Source: an uncultured Alistipes sp.
GTDB taxonomy: Bacteria > Bacteroidota > Bacteroidia > Bacteroidales > Rikenellaceae
Length of the DNA stretch: 63,917 bases
Reading direction: 5' to 3'
Assembly: GCA_937899895.1 (NCBI GenBank)
Contig: CALBQR010000042.1
Location: 1 to 63,917, forward strand
The notes below the pieces were generated by a model. It searched no databases and had not been told where the DNA came from. It saw only the letters and a list, made by a program, of their open reading frames with translations. A program made the position numbers and the translations under genes. Below, piece by piece: positions 1-9,074 of this stretch; the first letter of the stretch is position 1; every line of letters begins with the position of its first letter.

Positions 1-939
1 TAATGCTCCAATTGATATCACCATACTAGGCGTCTTAATTTTTTCCCGTAATAGTCGTATATTCTCTGCTACCACATTCTCCAACTTTGCCAAACTTGCA
101 TCTATTTTTTCTTGCGTAAAATATGGTATTTCCTCATATAATCTGCATATTTCTTCATCTGTAAGTCCTAATTCCTCAATAAGAATATCTCCATCCTTAA
201 TACGCGGACTCATAGTGTCGGTAACCGTTTTTGACTGTTCATGCATTTCTTTTAACATAAAATGCTCATAGCCGCCCTTTTCAGCAGCCTCAGCATCCCA
301 CTTTATTTCAACAAGTTCCTTCTGGATTTCCTCACGGTCGATATTATAAAATACTGCATTACCCTTTGTAAGCTTTGCAATTTCCATATTTCCGATGTAG
401 TATACATTTCTTGTATACTTCAGAACTGCGGGAACGTCAGATGCTACGTATGTCTCACCGCCTGTGATACCGATAATCATGGGGCTGTCCTTACGTGCTG
501 TGTAGATTTCACCCGGGAAATCGCTGAACATTACGCAGAGAGCATATGAACCTCTGATACGAATCATTGCTCTTGCAATGGAATCAACAGGGCCCTGACC
601 GTACTTCTTGAAGTAGTAGTCAATAAGCTTTACTGCAACCTCTGTATCAGTCTGGGAATTGAAAGTATAACCGCTTTTTGTGAGCTTTTCTCTCAGTTCC
701 TGATAGTTGTATATTTCACCATTAGATACTACCACTATATCTTTTGTTTCATTGTATATAGGTTGGTCACCTGTTGTTAAATCAATGATAGCTAGTCTTC
801 TATGTCCTAGGGCAGCAAATTCATCTATGTAATGTCCTTCGCCATCTGGACCACGATATGCTATTCTATCTGTCATTTCTTTTAATATTTTTTTTGTTGG
901 TTTCTTAGTTGTACTTACATATCCTGCTATTCCACACAT
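1..939 (-). pseudogene. Mosaic frame: AsnB N-terminus / GlmS middle / unknown tail (partial)
   Basis: An open frame read from an ATG at 939 to the window edge. Residues 1 to about 75 are the glutamine amidotransferase start of asparagine synthase B (MCGIAGYV with the Cys2 nucleophile, RGPDGEG, GHRRLAIIDL, SNGEIYNY). From about position 700 down to about 200 the protein is instead glucosamine-6-phosphate synthase of a Clostridia/Ruminococcus type (DTEVAVKLIDYY, RIRGSYALC, ARKDSPMIIG, ASDVPA, EKGGYEHFMLKEM, SPRIKDG). Below about 170 it leaves GlmS again and becomes an unrecognised, very AT-rich sequence. Neither the synthetase domain of AsnB nor the SIS domains of GlmS are present. Both switches are in frame and sit where the parents encode similar peptides. 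I read this as a composite assembly product, not a real gene. Confidence 0.8.
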
Positions 940-944
940 GTTTA

Positions 945-1814
945 TCACTCACTTTCTAATACATAAGTGTAATAATCTGTATCTAGTATCATTTTGCTTA
1001 TACTGTAAGCGTTTGATACTCTATTATTCATTGCTTTTACATATTCATCTTGATTTTCTAATGTTTTACCAGCTTTTGGAACAAATTGTCTTTTATTAGC
1101 AAAGTATGTTCCATAATCACTTACCCAACTATAATTTGAGAATATTGCTACACAACCAGTATCACTTAATATATCTTTTCCAACTATTAATCTTGAATCG
1201 TATTCGATTCCAAATAGATTTAATAATGTTGGTAAGACGTCTATTTGACTACCTAGTTTATCTACAATAATTGGTTCTTCCATTTCACTATTCCAAATAA
1301 TGAAATTACTTTTATTTACTTCTACTATTCCGTCTTTTTCATAGTCTGACATTTCATTCATTTCTTCTGTTGTAAGAGTATAAGGATAATGATCACCTAC
1401 TAGAGCTATAACAGTATCTTCTAGTTGACCAGAAGCTTCTAAATTAGCAATAAGTTGTTCTGCCTTAAATAAAACTTCCTTTTCATTTACACTATATTGA
1501 AGTTCTTTATTATTTAAATCATATAAAACTCCACCATCTGTAAGTTGAGTTATAAATCCAGTATCATTTTCTAATTCACTCAACTTAGTTGGAACTGAAA
1601 CATCAATTTTTCTTGTTTCTTCATCTACTGGTAAATCTTCACCATTTTTTTGAACTCCAACAATAATATTTTTTTCTGCATCTGTTGGAGCATGGTCAGA
1701 TACACTATGTTCATATGCCTGACTTAAATTATCTTTTTCACCAGAAGAGAAATGTATATTATTATCGGAAGAATGGGAATCTAAAATTTCCATAATATTT
1801 TCATTTGTTAACAT
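945..1814 (-). pseudogene. Mosaic frame: phage-fibre-like N-terminus / LtaS-type sulfatase C-terminus
   Basis: A 289-residue frame. Residues 1 to about 90 resemble a Firmicutes phage structural or fibre repeat (SVSDHAPTDAEKN, then VPTKLSELENDTGFIT). From about residue 95 it is the C-terminal half of a lipoteichoic-acid-synthase-like sulfatase: ALVGDHYPY carries the conserved metal-binding Asp-His, and QIDVLPTLLNLFGI follows. The sulfatase N-terminus, its membrane helices and nucleophile Thr are absent, so it could not work as shown. It ends 5 bases before the AsnB-like start at 939, a spacing that would fit a real sulfatase-asnB pair in the donor. Base use is AT-rich and unlike everything after about 1,855. 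Confidence 0.75.
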
Positions 1815-1847
1815 ATAACCTGTCTCATATGTTTTTATTTATTAATA

Positions 1848-1864
1848 TATATTCTCTATCTTCG
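1848..1864. other. Seam between foreign AT-rich DNA and Bacteroidota chromosome
   Basis: Base composition changes abruptly here. Left of about 1,850 the DNA is AT-rich and Firmicutes-like. Right of it lies a possible Bacteroidota -7 element for the helicase (TATCTTCG at 1857-1864, one mismatch to TAnnTTTG), 23 bases before the ATG. No -33 partner is visible, as expected if the true upstream DNA was replaced. Confidence 0.6.
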
Positions 1865-1887
1865 CACGAAATTTATAAATCGTAGAA

Positions 1888-3324
1888 ATGTATTTTAGCG
1901 ACTTACCACTGAACGACCAGGTGCTGGATGCACTCGACGCCATGCGTTTTGACGAATGTACACCTGTGCAAGAACATGCTATACCGGTGATTCTTGAGGG
2001 ACGCGACTTGATTGCGGTGGCTCAGACAGGAACAGGAAAAACGGCGGCATACTTGCTGCCGGTGCTCAACGAACTGTCGGAAGGAAAGCATCCAGAGGAT
2101 GCGATAAACTGTGTGATAATGGCTCCTACGCGCGAACTGGCGCAGCAGATTGACCAGCAGATGGAGGGGTTCTCCTACTTCATGCCGGTGAGCAGCGTAG
2201 CGGTATATGGCGGAAACGACGGCATATTATTCGAACAACAGAAGCGCGGACTGACGCTGGGAGCCGATGTAGTGATTGCTACGCCGGGACGACTGATTTC
2301 GCACCTCAGCCTGGGGTATGTGGACTTGTCGAGAGTCTCTTACTTCATCCTGGACGAGGCGGACAGAATGCTGGATATGGGTTTCTACGACGACATTATG
2401 CAGATTGTGAAGTTCCTGCCCAAGGAGCGGCAGACGATTATGTTCTCGGCTACGCTACCCCCGAAAATCCGAGAATTGGCTCGCTCGATTTTGAACGATC
2501 CTGCCGAGGTTACTATTGCCGTTTCGAAACCCAATGAGGCTATCTCGCAGTCGGCATATATCTGTTACGAGAGTCAAAAATTGGGCATTGTGCGCGAGAT
2601 GTTTGCCGAGCCCAAAGAGACCAAAACAATCATCTTTTCGTCGTCAAAACAGAAGACCAAAGAGTTGGCGCACGTGCTGAAACGTATGAAATTCAACGTC
2701 GCAGCTATGCACTCCGATTTGGAGCAGTCGCAACGCGAGGAGGTAATTCTCAATTTCAAGAACAACAAGGTCGATATTCTGGTTGCTACGGACATCGTTG
2801 CACGCGGTATCGACATCGAAGATATCGGTCTGGTGGTCAATTACGACGTACCGCACGACCCCGAAGATTATATCCATCGCATTGGCCGTACGGCTCGCGC
2901 GGCGGCTACGGGTGCCGCCATTACGCTCGTCTGCGAGGAGGAGCAGGGTAAATTCTACCGCATCGAGAAATTTATGGAGCGTGAGGTAGAAAAGAGACCT
3001 CTGCCGGAGTCGGTAGGCGAAGGTCCCGCCTACACGCCAGAAGCCTTCGAGCGCAAAGGTCGAGGTGGCAAGGGTCGTTCGGGGCGTGGCCGCGGAGGCG
3101 CAAAGCGTGGCAGAGGTCGCAGCGACAAACCACGTGGCGAAGAGCGTAAAGCCGCAACCGAAAATCGTGCAACGAGCGAAGGCCCAACTTCTACTGACAA
3201 CAACAGCGCCACACAGCCACCGCAAAGAGATAAACGCCGTCGTTATCGCGGCAATCGCCGCCACAAGCGCGCAGATAAGGGCAACTCCGTCAATACTACA
3301 CAACCGACACAAGAGAAGGCTTAA
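1888..3324 (+). CDS. rhlE: DEAD-box ATP-dependent RNA helicase, RhlE type
   Basis: Cytoplasmic RNA helicase acting in ribosome assembly and RNA turnover. All core motifs are visible: Q motif region (CTPVQ, residues 25-29), Walker A AQTGTGKT (45-52), PTRELA (80-85), TPGR (132-135), DEAD (156-159), SAT (187-189), ARGID and HRIGRTAR in the second RecA domain. After about residue 385 comes a basic tail rich in Arg, Gly and Lys (GRGGKGRSGRGRGG), the usual RNA-binding extension in Bacteroidota homologues; 478 residues is normal for such tailed forms. The ATG at 1888 gives the expected short N-terminus. The gene is alone in its unit and ends at a strong hairpin shared with the convergent methyltransferase gene. 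Confidence 0.93.
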   Translation: MYFSDLPLNDQVLDALDAMRFDECTPVQEHAIPVILEGRDLIAVAQTGTGKTAAYLLPVLNELSEGKHPEDAINCVIMAPTRELAQQIDQQMEGFSYFMPVSSVAVYGGNDGILFEQQKRGLTLGADVVIATPGRLISHLSLGYVDLSRVSYFILDEADRMLDMGFYDDIMQIVKFLPKERQTIMFSATLPPKIRELARSILNDPAEVTIAVSKPNEAISQSAYICYESQKLGIVREMFAEPKETKTIIFSSSKQKTKELAHVLKRMKFNVAAMHSDLEQSQREEVILNFKNNKVDILVATDIVARGIDIEDIGLVVNYDVPHDPEDYIHRIGRTARAAATGAAITLVCEEEQGKFYRIEKFMEREVEKRPLPESVGEGPAYTPEAFERKGRGGKGRSGRGRGGAKRGRGRSDKPRGEERKAATENRATSEGPTSTDNNSATQPPQRDKRRRYRGNRRHKRADKGNSVNTTQPTQEKA

Positions 3325-3346
3325 ACATATAGCACATAGACGAAAC

Positions 3347-3377
3347 AACGCCAGCCGATCCGCAATCAGCTGGCGTT
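3347..3377. terminator. Bidirectional intrinsic terminator (rhlE / rsmI-like)
   Basis: A perfect 9-bp stem, AACGCCAGC at 3347-3355 with GCTGGCGTT at 3369-3377 and a 13-base loop, followed by a T-rich stretch. It lies between two convergent genes and can serve both. Confidence 0.85.
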
Positions 3378-3402
3378 ATTAATTTTACTCTGTACTACAC
3401 AA

Positions 3403-4116
3403 CTACTCTCCGATAATAAATATCGCAGGGCGTTTATGCAGATCATCGGGCATTGAGCCGCGCCATTCAGTGGCTGTACGTGTGGTGATGCGCTCGGTCG
3501 GAGCGGTAATATCGACCGCAACCGTAATGCGTGTATCGGGCGCGCAGGTTGCCACCATTGCCTCCAACAATTGGCGATTGCGATAGGGAGCCTCGATAAA
3601 TATCTGCGACTGATGCTCTGCGCGAGCACGTCGTTCGAGCTGGCGCAATGCGCGCTGACGTTCGGGTGGCTTAACGGGGAGGTAGCCATTAAATGCAAAC
3701 GATTGGCCATTCATTCCCGATGCCATCAACGCCAATAATATTGATGATGGACCCACCAACGGAACAACCCTCACGCCGTGTCGATGACATAGCGAAGCAA
3801 GTGCAGCACCAGGATCGGCAACGCCGGGACATCCGGCCTCGGAGATCATTGCACAATCTTCGCCCGCAAGGATCGGTGCAATCAATTGCTCGACCTCTGT
3901 GGGTGCTGTATGTTCATTCAGCTCGGCCATTTTCAGCGTATCGATCGGGCGACCCATACCTACACGCGAGAGGAAACGGCGACCCGTGCGCAGATTCTCA
4001 ACAACAAAGTAGTTAATCGAGCGCAACACCTCGGCATTATATGTAGGCAGCACACGCTCCATATTGCCATCTTCGGCAATCGGGCACGGCACCATATAGA
4101 GAGTTCCTTTTTCCAT
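3403..4116 (-). CDS. SAM-dependent methyltransferase, RsmI/tetrapyrrole methylase family
   Basis: A 237-residue tetrapyrrole-methylase-fold enzyme. The N-terminus GTLYMVPCPI matches the GTLY(L/I)VPTPIGN start of RsmI (16S rRNA 2'-O-methyltransferase for C1402), and SEAGCPGVADPGA is the SAM-binding loop. ENLRTGRRFL replaces the usual EDTR(x)T region, and the protein lacks the RsmI C-terminal domain, as do the paralogous methylases found throughout Bacteroidota. Methyltransferase fold is sure; rRNA as the substrate is likely but not shown. It starts 10 bases after the MurF-Alr stop, so it is probably the last gene of the amidase-mlaD-mutS2-murF/alr run. Confidence 0.8.
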   Translation of the reverse strand: MEKGTLYMVPCPIAEDGNMERVLPTYNAEVLRSINYFVVENLRTGRRFLSRVGMGRPIDTLKMAELNEHTAPTEVEQLIAPILAGEDCAMISEAGCPGVADPGAALASLCHRHGVRVVPLVGPSSILLALMASGMNGQSFAFNGYLPVKPPERQRALRQLERRARAEHQSQIFIEAPYRNRQLLEAMVATCAPDTRITVAVDITAPTERITTRTATEWRGSMPDDLHKRPAIFIIGE

Positions 4117-4126
4117 ATTATTGACT

Positions 4127-6496
4127 CTATTCGCGGATAAAGATTCGTTTTACACGTGTGCTGATCGAGGTCATCACCTCGTAAGGGATTGTGCCGAGTA
4201 CAGCCGCCATCTGATCGACGCGATTGCCATCTATGGGCGAGAAAACGGTTACCTCATCGCCCTCACGCACACCCTCGATATCGGTAATGTCGATCATACA
4301 GCAGTCCATACATATTCGGCCCACGATCGGTGCCGGCTTATTATGCACAAGCATCGACCACGCTCCGCAACCCAAACGTCTGTTCAAGCCGTCGGCATAA
4401 CCTATCGAAACTGTTGCCGTTACGGTCGGACGAGCGAGTCGGCCTGCGCGACCATAGCCCACCGTTTGATCATCGGTCAGGCGTTTGATCTGCACCACAC
4501 GGGCTTTGAGGGTCGAAATAGGCGTCAGCACATCGTTGCGATAGTAATCGAAACCATACAAGCCCAAACCCAAGCGGCACATATCATAGCGAGCCTCGGC
4601 AAATCGCTCCATTGCCGCCGAAGCCGCCGTATGACGAATAACGCGATATGGCAATGCTGCCACCAACTCCGACGAGATTGCGTCGTAACGAGCAATCTGC
4701 TCGCGCGTAAAGTCGTCTTGCTCAACATCATCGGCAGTAGCCAAATGAGAGAAGACGGTTGCCACTCGCACATATTGACTCACTCGCTCCAATTCGGCTA
4801 CCAGCGCAGGGATATCCTCCTGCTCGAAACCGAGTCGATGCATTCCGCTATCAATCTTAATATGGATCGGGTAACGGTATGCTCCCGCACGTTTGACCGC
4901 CTCGACAAAGTCGCCAAGCGATGTGAAGCTATAAATTTCAGGTTCCAAACGATCGGCAACCATTACGGGGAAGCTGTTGGTATCGGCATTCAAAACCACA
5001 ATCGGCATCGTAATACCGCGACGGCGCAGTGCAGTACCCTCATCGGCAAAAGCCACAGCCAAAGCATCGACACCCTCATTTTGGAGCATCTGCGCAATCT
5101 CGTGGCGACCATTGCCGTAGCTCGACGCTTTGACCATTGCCATAAGCATCGTTTTGGGCGAAAGTATCGAGCGATAGTAATTCAGATTGCGGCGCATAGC
5201 ATCGAGATTGACCTCCAAAACGGTCGTGTGGCTACGCTGTTCGAGGTGGTGGCTCATACGCTCGAAGTCGGGCGTAGAGGCACACTTGACAAGCACAGCA
5301 CGATTGGCAATATCTTCGGGATAGAGTCCCGCAAGAAGTTCATCGGGAGTATTATAGAATCTCGTATCGCAATCAAACAGCTCGGCAAATTGCTCTGCTC
5401 CGACTCCGACGCCAAGCACCGTCTTAATGCCCGAACGCGAAGCCAATTGAGCTACACGTCGCCAATAGTCCGCCGTTGTCGCGCGATGATGTTCGTCAGA
5501 GATAATCAGCGTGCAATCGCGACCTTCGGCCGAACGCAGTAGCGCATCAAGGGCTATTGCCAGCGAATTGACATCGGCATTTGACGAGTCATTAAGAATA
5601 ATCGAGGAGTTGATACCCTCTTTAAGCTCCATTCGCATCGCCAACGGGCGCAGATGTCGCACACGATCACGCACCTGCGAAATCTCATAGCCCAATACAC
5701 ACCACATCGCCGTTGCCATCTGCGCCGAGCGTTGCAACGAGCTATCTCGCATTATAAGGCACTCATCATTATAGTCGTTGCAGTCGCATTTCTCGGCCAA
5801 AATCTGATCGGCAGCCGTAGCTATCGGGGCGATCGAACTGTCAAAGATAAGTTTTTCAGCTCGACGTGCCAGCACCATCTTCTCGGCCACCTTCTCCTCA
5901 ACAGATGAGAAATTCTCGGAGTGCTGTTCGCCGATATTGGTAATGATTGCGACATCGGGGTGGATCATCTCTTCAAGGCGCGCCATCTGGTCGGGGTGCG
6001 AAATACCTGCCTCCACAATAGCCACCTGCTCATCTCCCTCAATCATAAGCAGCGACAAAGCCACACCCAACTGCGAGTTATAACTCTTCGGGCTGCGGAA
6101 TATCTTAACCTCATCGGGGGCACTCTGCGCACACCACTCCTTGACAAGTGTCTTATCGGTTGAGCCCGTAACGGCTACGATCTTTCCGCCAAAGCCCTTT
6201 CGATAATCGGCCGCCAAACGCTGCAAGGCTTCGAGCGTATCATCGACCAGAACATAGCCTGCATCTTGATAGATTGTCTTTGGCTCGTGTGAGATCAGAA
6301 ATGCTCGCACCCCGTGTCCGTATGCGGCATCAATAAAGTCGTGGCCATCGTGGTTGCGACCTCGGATTGCAGCCATCATACTGCGCTCGCCATAGGTGTA
6401 GTTACGGCTATCGACCGTAACCTCCTCGACCGTACGATCTTCGCCGATCAGCCGTCCGCCACAGAGCGATGCTATTTGATTGAGAGTATATTTCAT
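4127..6496 (-). CDS. Bifunctional MurF ligase / alanine racemase fusion
   Basis: 789 residues. Residues 1 to about 420 are a MurF-type Mur ligase (adds D-Ala-D-Ala to UDP-MurNAc-tripeptide); residues about 424-789 are a PLP-dependent alanine racemase, with the Schiff-base Lys456 in MAMVKASSYG and the IGYADG segment near the C-terminus. This fusion is a known Bacteroidota arrangement that joins D-Ala supply to its use in peptidoglycan. Odd: the Mur ligase P-loop normally reads TGSNGKT but here is TGSTDKT (residues 110-116, Asp114 replacing the second Gly), and the downstream motif normally DSYN is DSSN (303-306). VEAGIS and GEQHSENF remain. The racemase half looks intact; the ligase half may be weakened. 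It starts 4 bases after the mutS2 stop. Confidence 0.9.
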   Translation of the reverse strand: MKYTLNQIASLCGGRLIGEDRTVEEVTVDSRNYTYGERSMMAAIRGRNHDGHDFIDAAYGHGVRAFLISHEPKTIYQDAGYVLVDDTLEALQRLAADYRKGFGGKIVAVTGSTDKTLVKEWCAQSAPDEVKIFRSPKSYNSQLGVALSLLMIEGDEQVAIVEAGISHPDQMARLEEMIHPDVAIITNIGEQHSENFSSVEEKVAEKMVLARRAEKLIFDSSIAPIATAADQILAEKCDCNDYNDECLIMRDSSLQRSAQMATAMWCVLGYEISQVRDRVRHLRPLAMRMELKEGINSSIILNDSSNADVNSLAIALDALLRSAEGRDCTLIISDEHHRATTADYWRRVAQLASRSGIKTVLGVGVGAEQFAELFDCDTRFYNTPDELLAGLYPEDIANRAVLVKCASTPDFERMSHHLEQRSHTTVLEVNLDAMRRNLNYYRSILSPKTMLMAMVKASSYGNGRHEIAQMLQNEGVDALAVAFADEGTALRRRGITMPIVVLNADTNSFPVMVADRLEPEIYSFTSLGDFVEAVKRAGAYRYPIHIKIDSGMHRLGFEQEDIPALVAELERVSQYVRVATVFSHLATADDVEQDDFTREQIARYDAISSELVAALPYRVIRHTAASAAMERFAEARYDMCRLGLGLYGFDYYRNDVLTPISTLKARVVQIKRLTDDQTVGYGRAGRLARPTVTATVSIGYADGLNRRLGCGAWSMLVHNKPAPIVGRICMDCCMIDITDIEGVREGDEVTVFSPIDGNRVDQMAAVLGTIPYEVMTSISTRVKRIFIRE

Positions 6497-6500
6497 TGGG

Positions 6501-9002
6501 TTATTGTCTAAACTTTACAATGGTGATACCCGCACCTCCGCGATCGGCGTGCTCATCGGCGGCACTCTCGATATCGGGAATGGTACGCAGGTAGCGACGT
6601 ATCTCCTCTTTGAGTGCGCCCGTACCCTTGCCGTGCAAGATCGAGACACTGCCGATACCGACCATAATGGCATCGTCGATAAACGATTGCACCGTCTCCA
6701 ACGCATCAACGGCACGCATACCGCGCACATCAATATTATCCTTAAAATTGAGTTTTCGTTGCGAGACATCGACCGAAACCACCGTGCGGGCGGTTGTCGG
6801 GCGAGTCTGTCGCTTATATTCGGCATTCGAGACAGCCTCCAAACGATCCAACGCAACGGTCGTCAAAATATGGCCGAAAGCAACGGTCGCCTTCTTGCCT
6901 TTGACCTCCTGCACCTCGCCCACGCCATCTTGATTCTTAATGCGAACCTTGGTACCAACTTCGATTACGCGAGGCACCTGCTTTTCGGCCACCTCTACAC
7001 TCTCGCTCTTGCCACCTGCCGCTTTGCGCTCCTCACGACGCTGACGACGACGCTCAATGCGCTCCATCTCGCGATCGACACGCGCCGAACGCTCGGCATC
7101 CATTGCCGCATCCTGCTCGGTTCGAGTGCGCATATCGTCTAACTCCTTACGAGCCAAACGGGTCAATTCCTTCTCGGCCTGCGACTCACGAATGGTTCGT
7201 ATAGTATTCTCAATCTGTCGATTAGCATCGGCAATCAATCGCTGTGCCTCCTCTTTCGCCTCGCGGATAATCTGCTGACGCTCGGCCTTAATGCGCGAGA
7301 GTTGCTCTGCATACGAGGTTTCAAGTTCCTCGACCTTGCGATCGGCAATGCGAATACGATCGCGTTTCTGCTCCCAATAACGACGGTCGCGCGCAATCTC
7401 TCGCAGCTGACGCTCGATATTGATATGGTCGCTACCGGCCTTCTCGCTGGCCGTACGGATGATATTTTCAGGCAGACCAATCTTGCGGGCAATCTCAACG
7501 GCAAACGAACTACCCGGCTTACCCATTTCGAGGCGGAAAAGCGGGCGGATATTCTGCACATCGAACATCATCGCGCCATTCTCGACTCCCTCGTGGTTTG
7601 ACGCAAAGTATTTAATATTCGAGTAGTGCGTTGTGATTACGCCATACGTACCTCGCTCGACCAGCTGTTCAAGAATAGCCTCGGCAATCGCTCCACCCAT
7701 AATCGGCTCGGTACCCGTACCGAACTCGTCAATCAGCACCAGCGTACGCGACGAGGCACCACCGAGCATATTTTTCATATTCATCAAGTGCGATGAATAG
7801 GTACTCAAATCGTTATCAATCGACTGCTCGTCGCCAATATCGATAAATATAGACTCGAAGAGCGGCAACTCCGAGTTCTCACCACACGGAATCGGGAAGC
7901 CGCATTGGAACATATATTGCAGCAGGCCGACAGTCTTCAAGCAGACCGACTTGCCACCCGCATTGGGACCCGAAATAACAAGTATTCGTTTCTCCGTATC
8001 GAGCGTCATATCGAGCGGTACAACACTCTTGTTCTCCTTTGCCAGCGCACGCGCCAACAGAGGATGACGAGCAGTACGCAACTCCAAGCGACCATCAATC
8101 GAAATAATCGGCTTAACACAGTTATTTTCAGCGGCAAAACGACCCTTTGCACGCAACATATCAATCGTTGCCAAGTAGTCGGCCGAGGCCTCTACCGTGT
8201 CGATTTCGGGGCGGATGCGGTCGGTCAATTCACAGAGGATGCGAACAATCTCACGTCGCTCGGCATACTCCAACTCGCGCAATTCGTTATTGAGTTCGAC
8301 AACCTCAACCGGCTCGATAAAGACCGTTTTACCTGTTGCCGATTCGCCCTGCACAAAGCCGTTCAACTTGCGTTTATTTCCCGCCGCAACGGGGATTACA
8401 GCACGACCGTCGCGGATTGACAGGGTAGCGTCGGCATCGACGATGCCCGCACTCTTGGCCGCCTGCAAGACCTGCTGCAAACGCTTCGACGCCTGTCCCT
8501 CACGCTCACGAATCGAGCGACGAATACGATACAATTCATCAGACGCGCTATCGCGCATTTGCCCAAAGCGATCAATAAGCGAATCAATATGGTTGGCAAT
8601 AGCTTCAAGCGAGATAACACCCTCGGTTAATTTATAGAGTTGCGGGTAGAGAGCTCTCTCGCGCGAAAGGATAAACCGACTGACCGAATCGACCTGATGC
8701 AATGCGCGAGCAAGCAGAACGGCCTCCTCCAAATCGAGGAACGTACCCTCAACACGCACCTTTGCTATCAGATTGGTCAAATCGCAGAACTCCTCATTGG
8801 GGAATTCGCTCTCCATCATCACGATCGTTCGCATCTCGTCGGCCGAGGCGATACGTCTTTCCACCTCGGCGTGGCGCGATGAAAATCGATGTTCGTCAAG
8901 CTTGGCGACAGCGGCCTGCGTATTACAACGCTCGGCAACCAACGCCCTGATGCGGTCAAACCCAATCTTCGATTCAAAATTAGCGGGATAGATCATCTTC
9001 AC
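6501..9002 (-). CDS. mutS2: Endonuclease MutS2
   Basis: 833 residues, the usual MutS2 length. The MutS core and ATPase are present: Walker A GPNAGGKS (345-352), then LVLIDEFGTGTEP (Walker B) and the ITTHY switch. A long charged coiled coil (about 515-650) follows, then a basic linker and a C-terminal Smr domain with IDVRGMR and the HGKGTG loop that carries nuclease activity. MutS2 acts on branched DNA and, in other bacteria, on collided ribosomes; it lacks the mismatch-recognition domain. It is 4 bases upstream of murF/alr and probably cotranscribed. Confidence 0.94.
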   Translation of the reverse strand: MKMIYPANFESKIGFDRIRALVAERCNTQAAVAKLDEHRFSSRHAEVERRIASADEMRTIVMMESEFPNEEFCDLTNLIAKVRVEGTFLDLEEAVLLARALHQVDSVSRFILSRERALYPQLYKLTEGVISLEAIANHIDSLIDRFGQMRDSASDELYRIRRSIREREGQASKRLQQVLQAAKSAGIVDADATLSIRDGRAVIPVAAGNKRKLNGFVQGESATGKTVFIEPVEVVELNNELRELEYAERREIVRILCELTDRIRPEIDTVEASADYLATIDMLRAKGRFAAENNCVKPIISIDGRLELRTARHPLLARALAKENKSVVPLDMTLDTEKRILVISGPNAGGKSVCLKTVGLLQYMFQCGFPIPCGENSELPLFESIFIDIGDEQSIDNDLSTYSSHLMNMKNMLGGASSRTLVLIDEFGTGTEPIMGGAIAEAILEQLVERGTYGVITTHYSNIKYFASNHEGVENGAMMFDVQNIRPLFRLEMGKPGSSFAVEIARKIGLPENIIRTASEKAGSDHINIERQLREIARDRRYWEQKRDRIRIADRKVEELETSYAEQLSRIKAERQQIIREAKEEAQRLIADANRQIENTIRTIRESQAEKELTRLARKELDDMRTRTEQDAAMDAERSARVDREMERIERRRQRREERKAAGGKSESVEVAEKQVPRVIEVGTKVRIKNQDGVGEVQEVKGKKATVAFGHILTTVALDRLEAVSNAEYKRQTRPTTARTVVSVDVSQRKLNFKDNIDVRGMRAVDALETVQSFIDDAIMVGIGSVSILHGKGTGALKEEIRRYLRTIPDIESAADEHADRGGAGITIVKFRQ

Positions 9003-9074
9003 TTATACGAAAAAAATGAGCCGCCCAACACCACTTTTTCTCGCGGGTTAGAGCGACCCATTAGGATTAGTTCG

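Noticed and set aside
1857..1864. A complete helicase promoter
   Set aside because: Only a one-mismatch -7 element survives next to the seam; the region where -33 should be is foreign DNA, so a full promoter cannot be claimed.
4121..5542. A 473-codon open frame antisense to the MurF-Alr gene
   Set aside because: Translation is His/Arg-rich low-complexity text without any family motif; a shadow of a biased coding strand.
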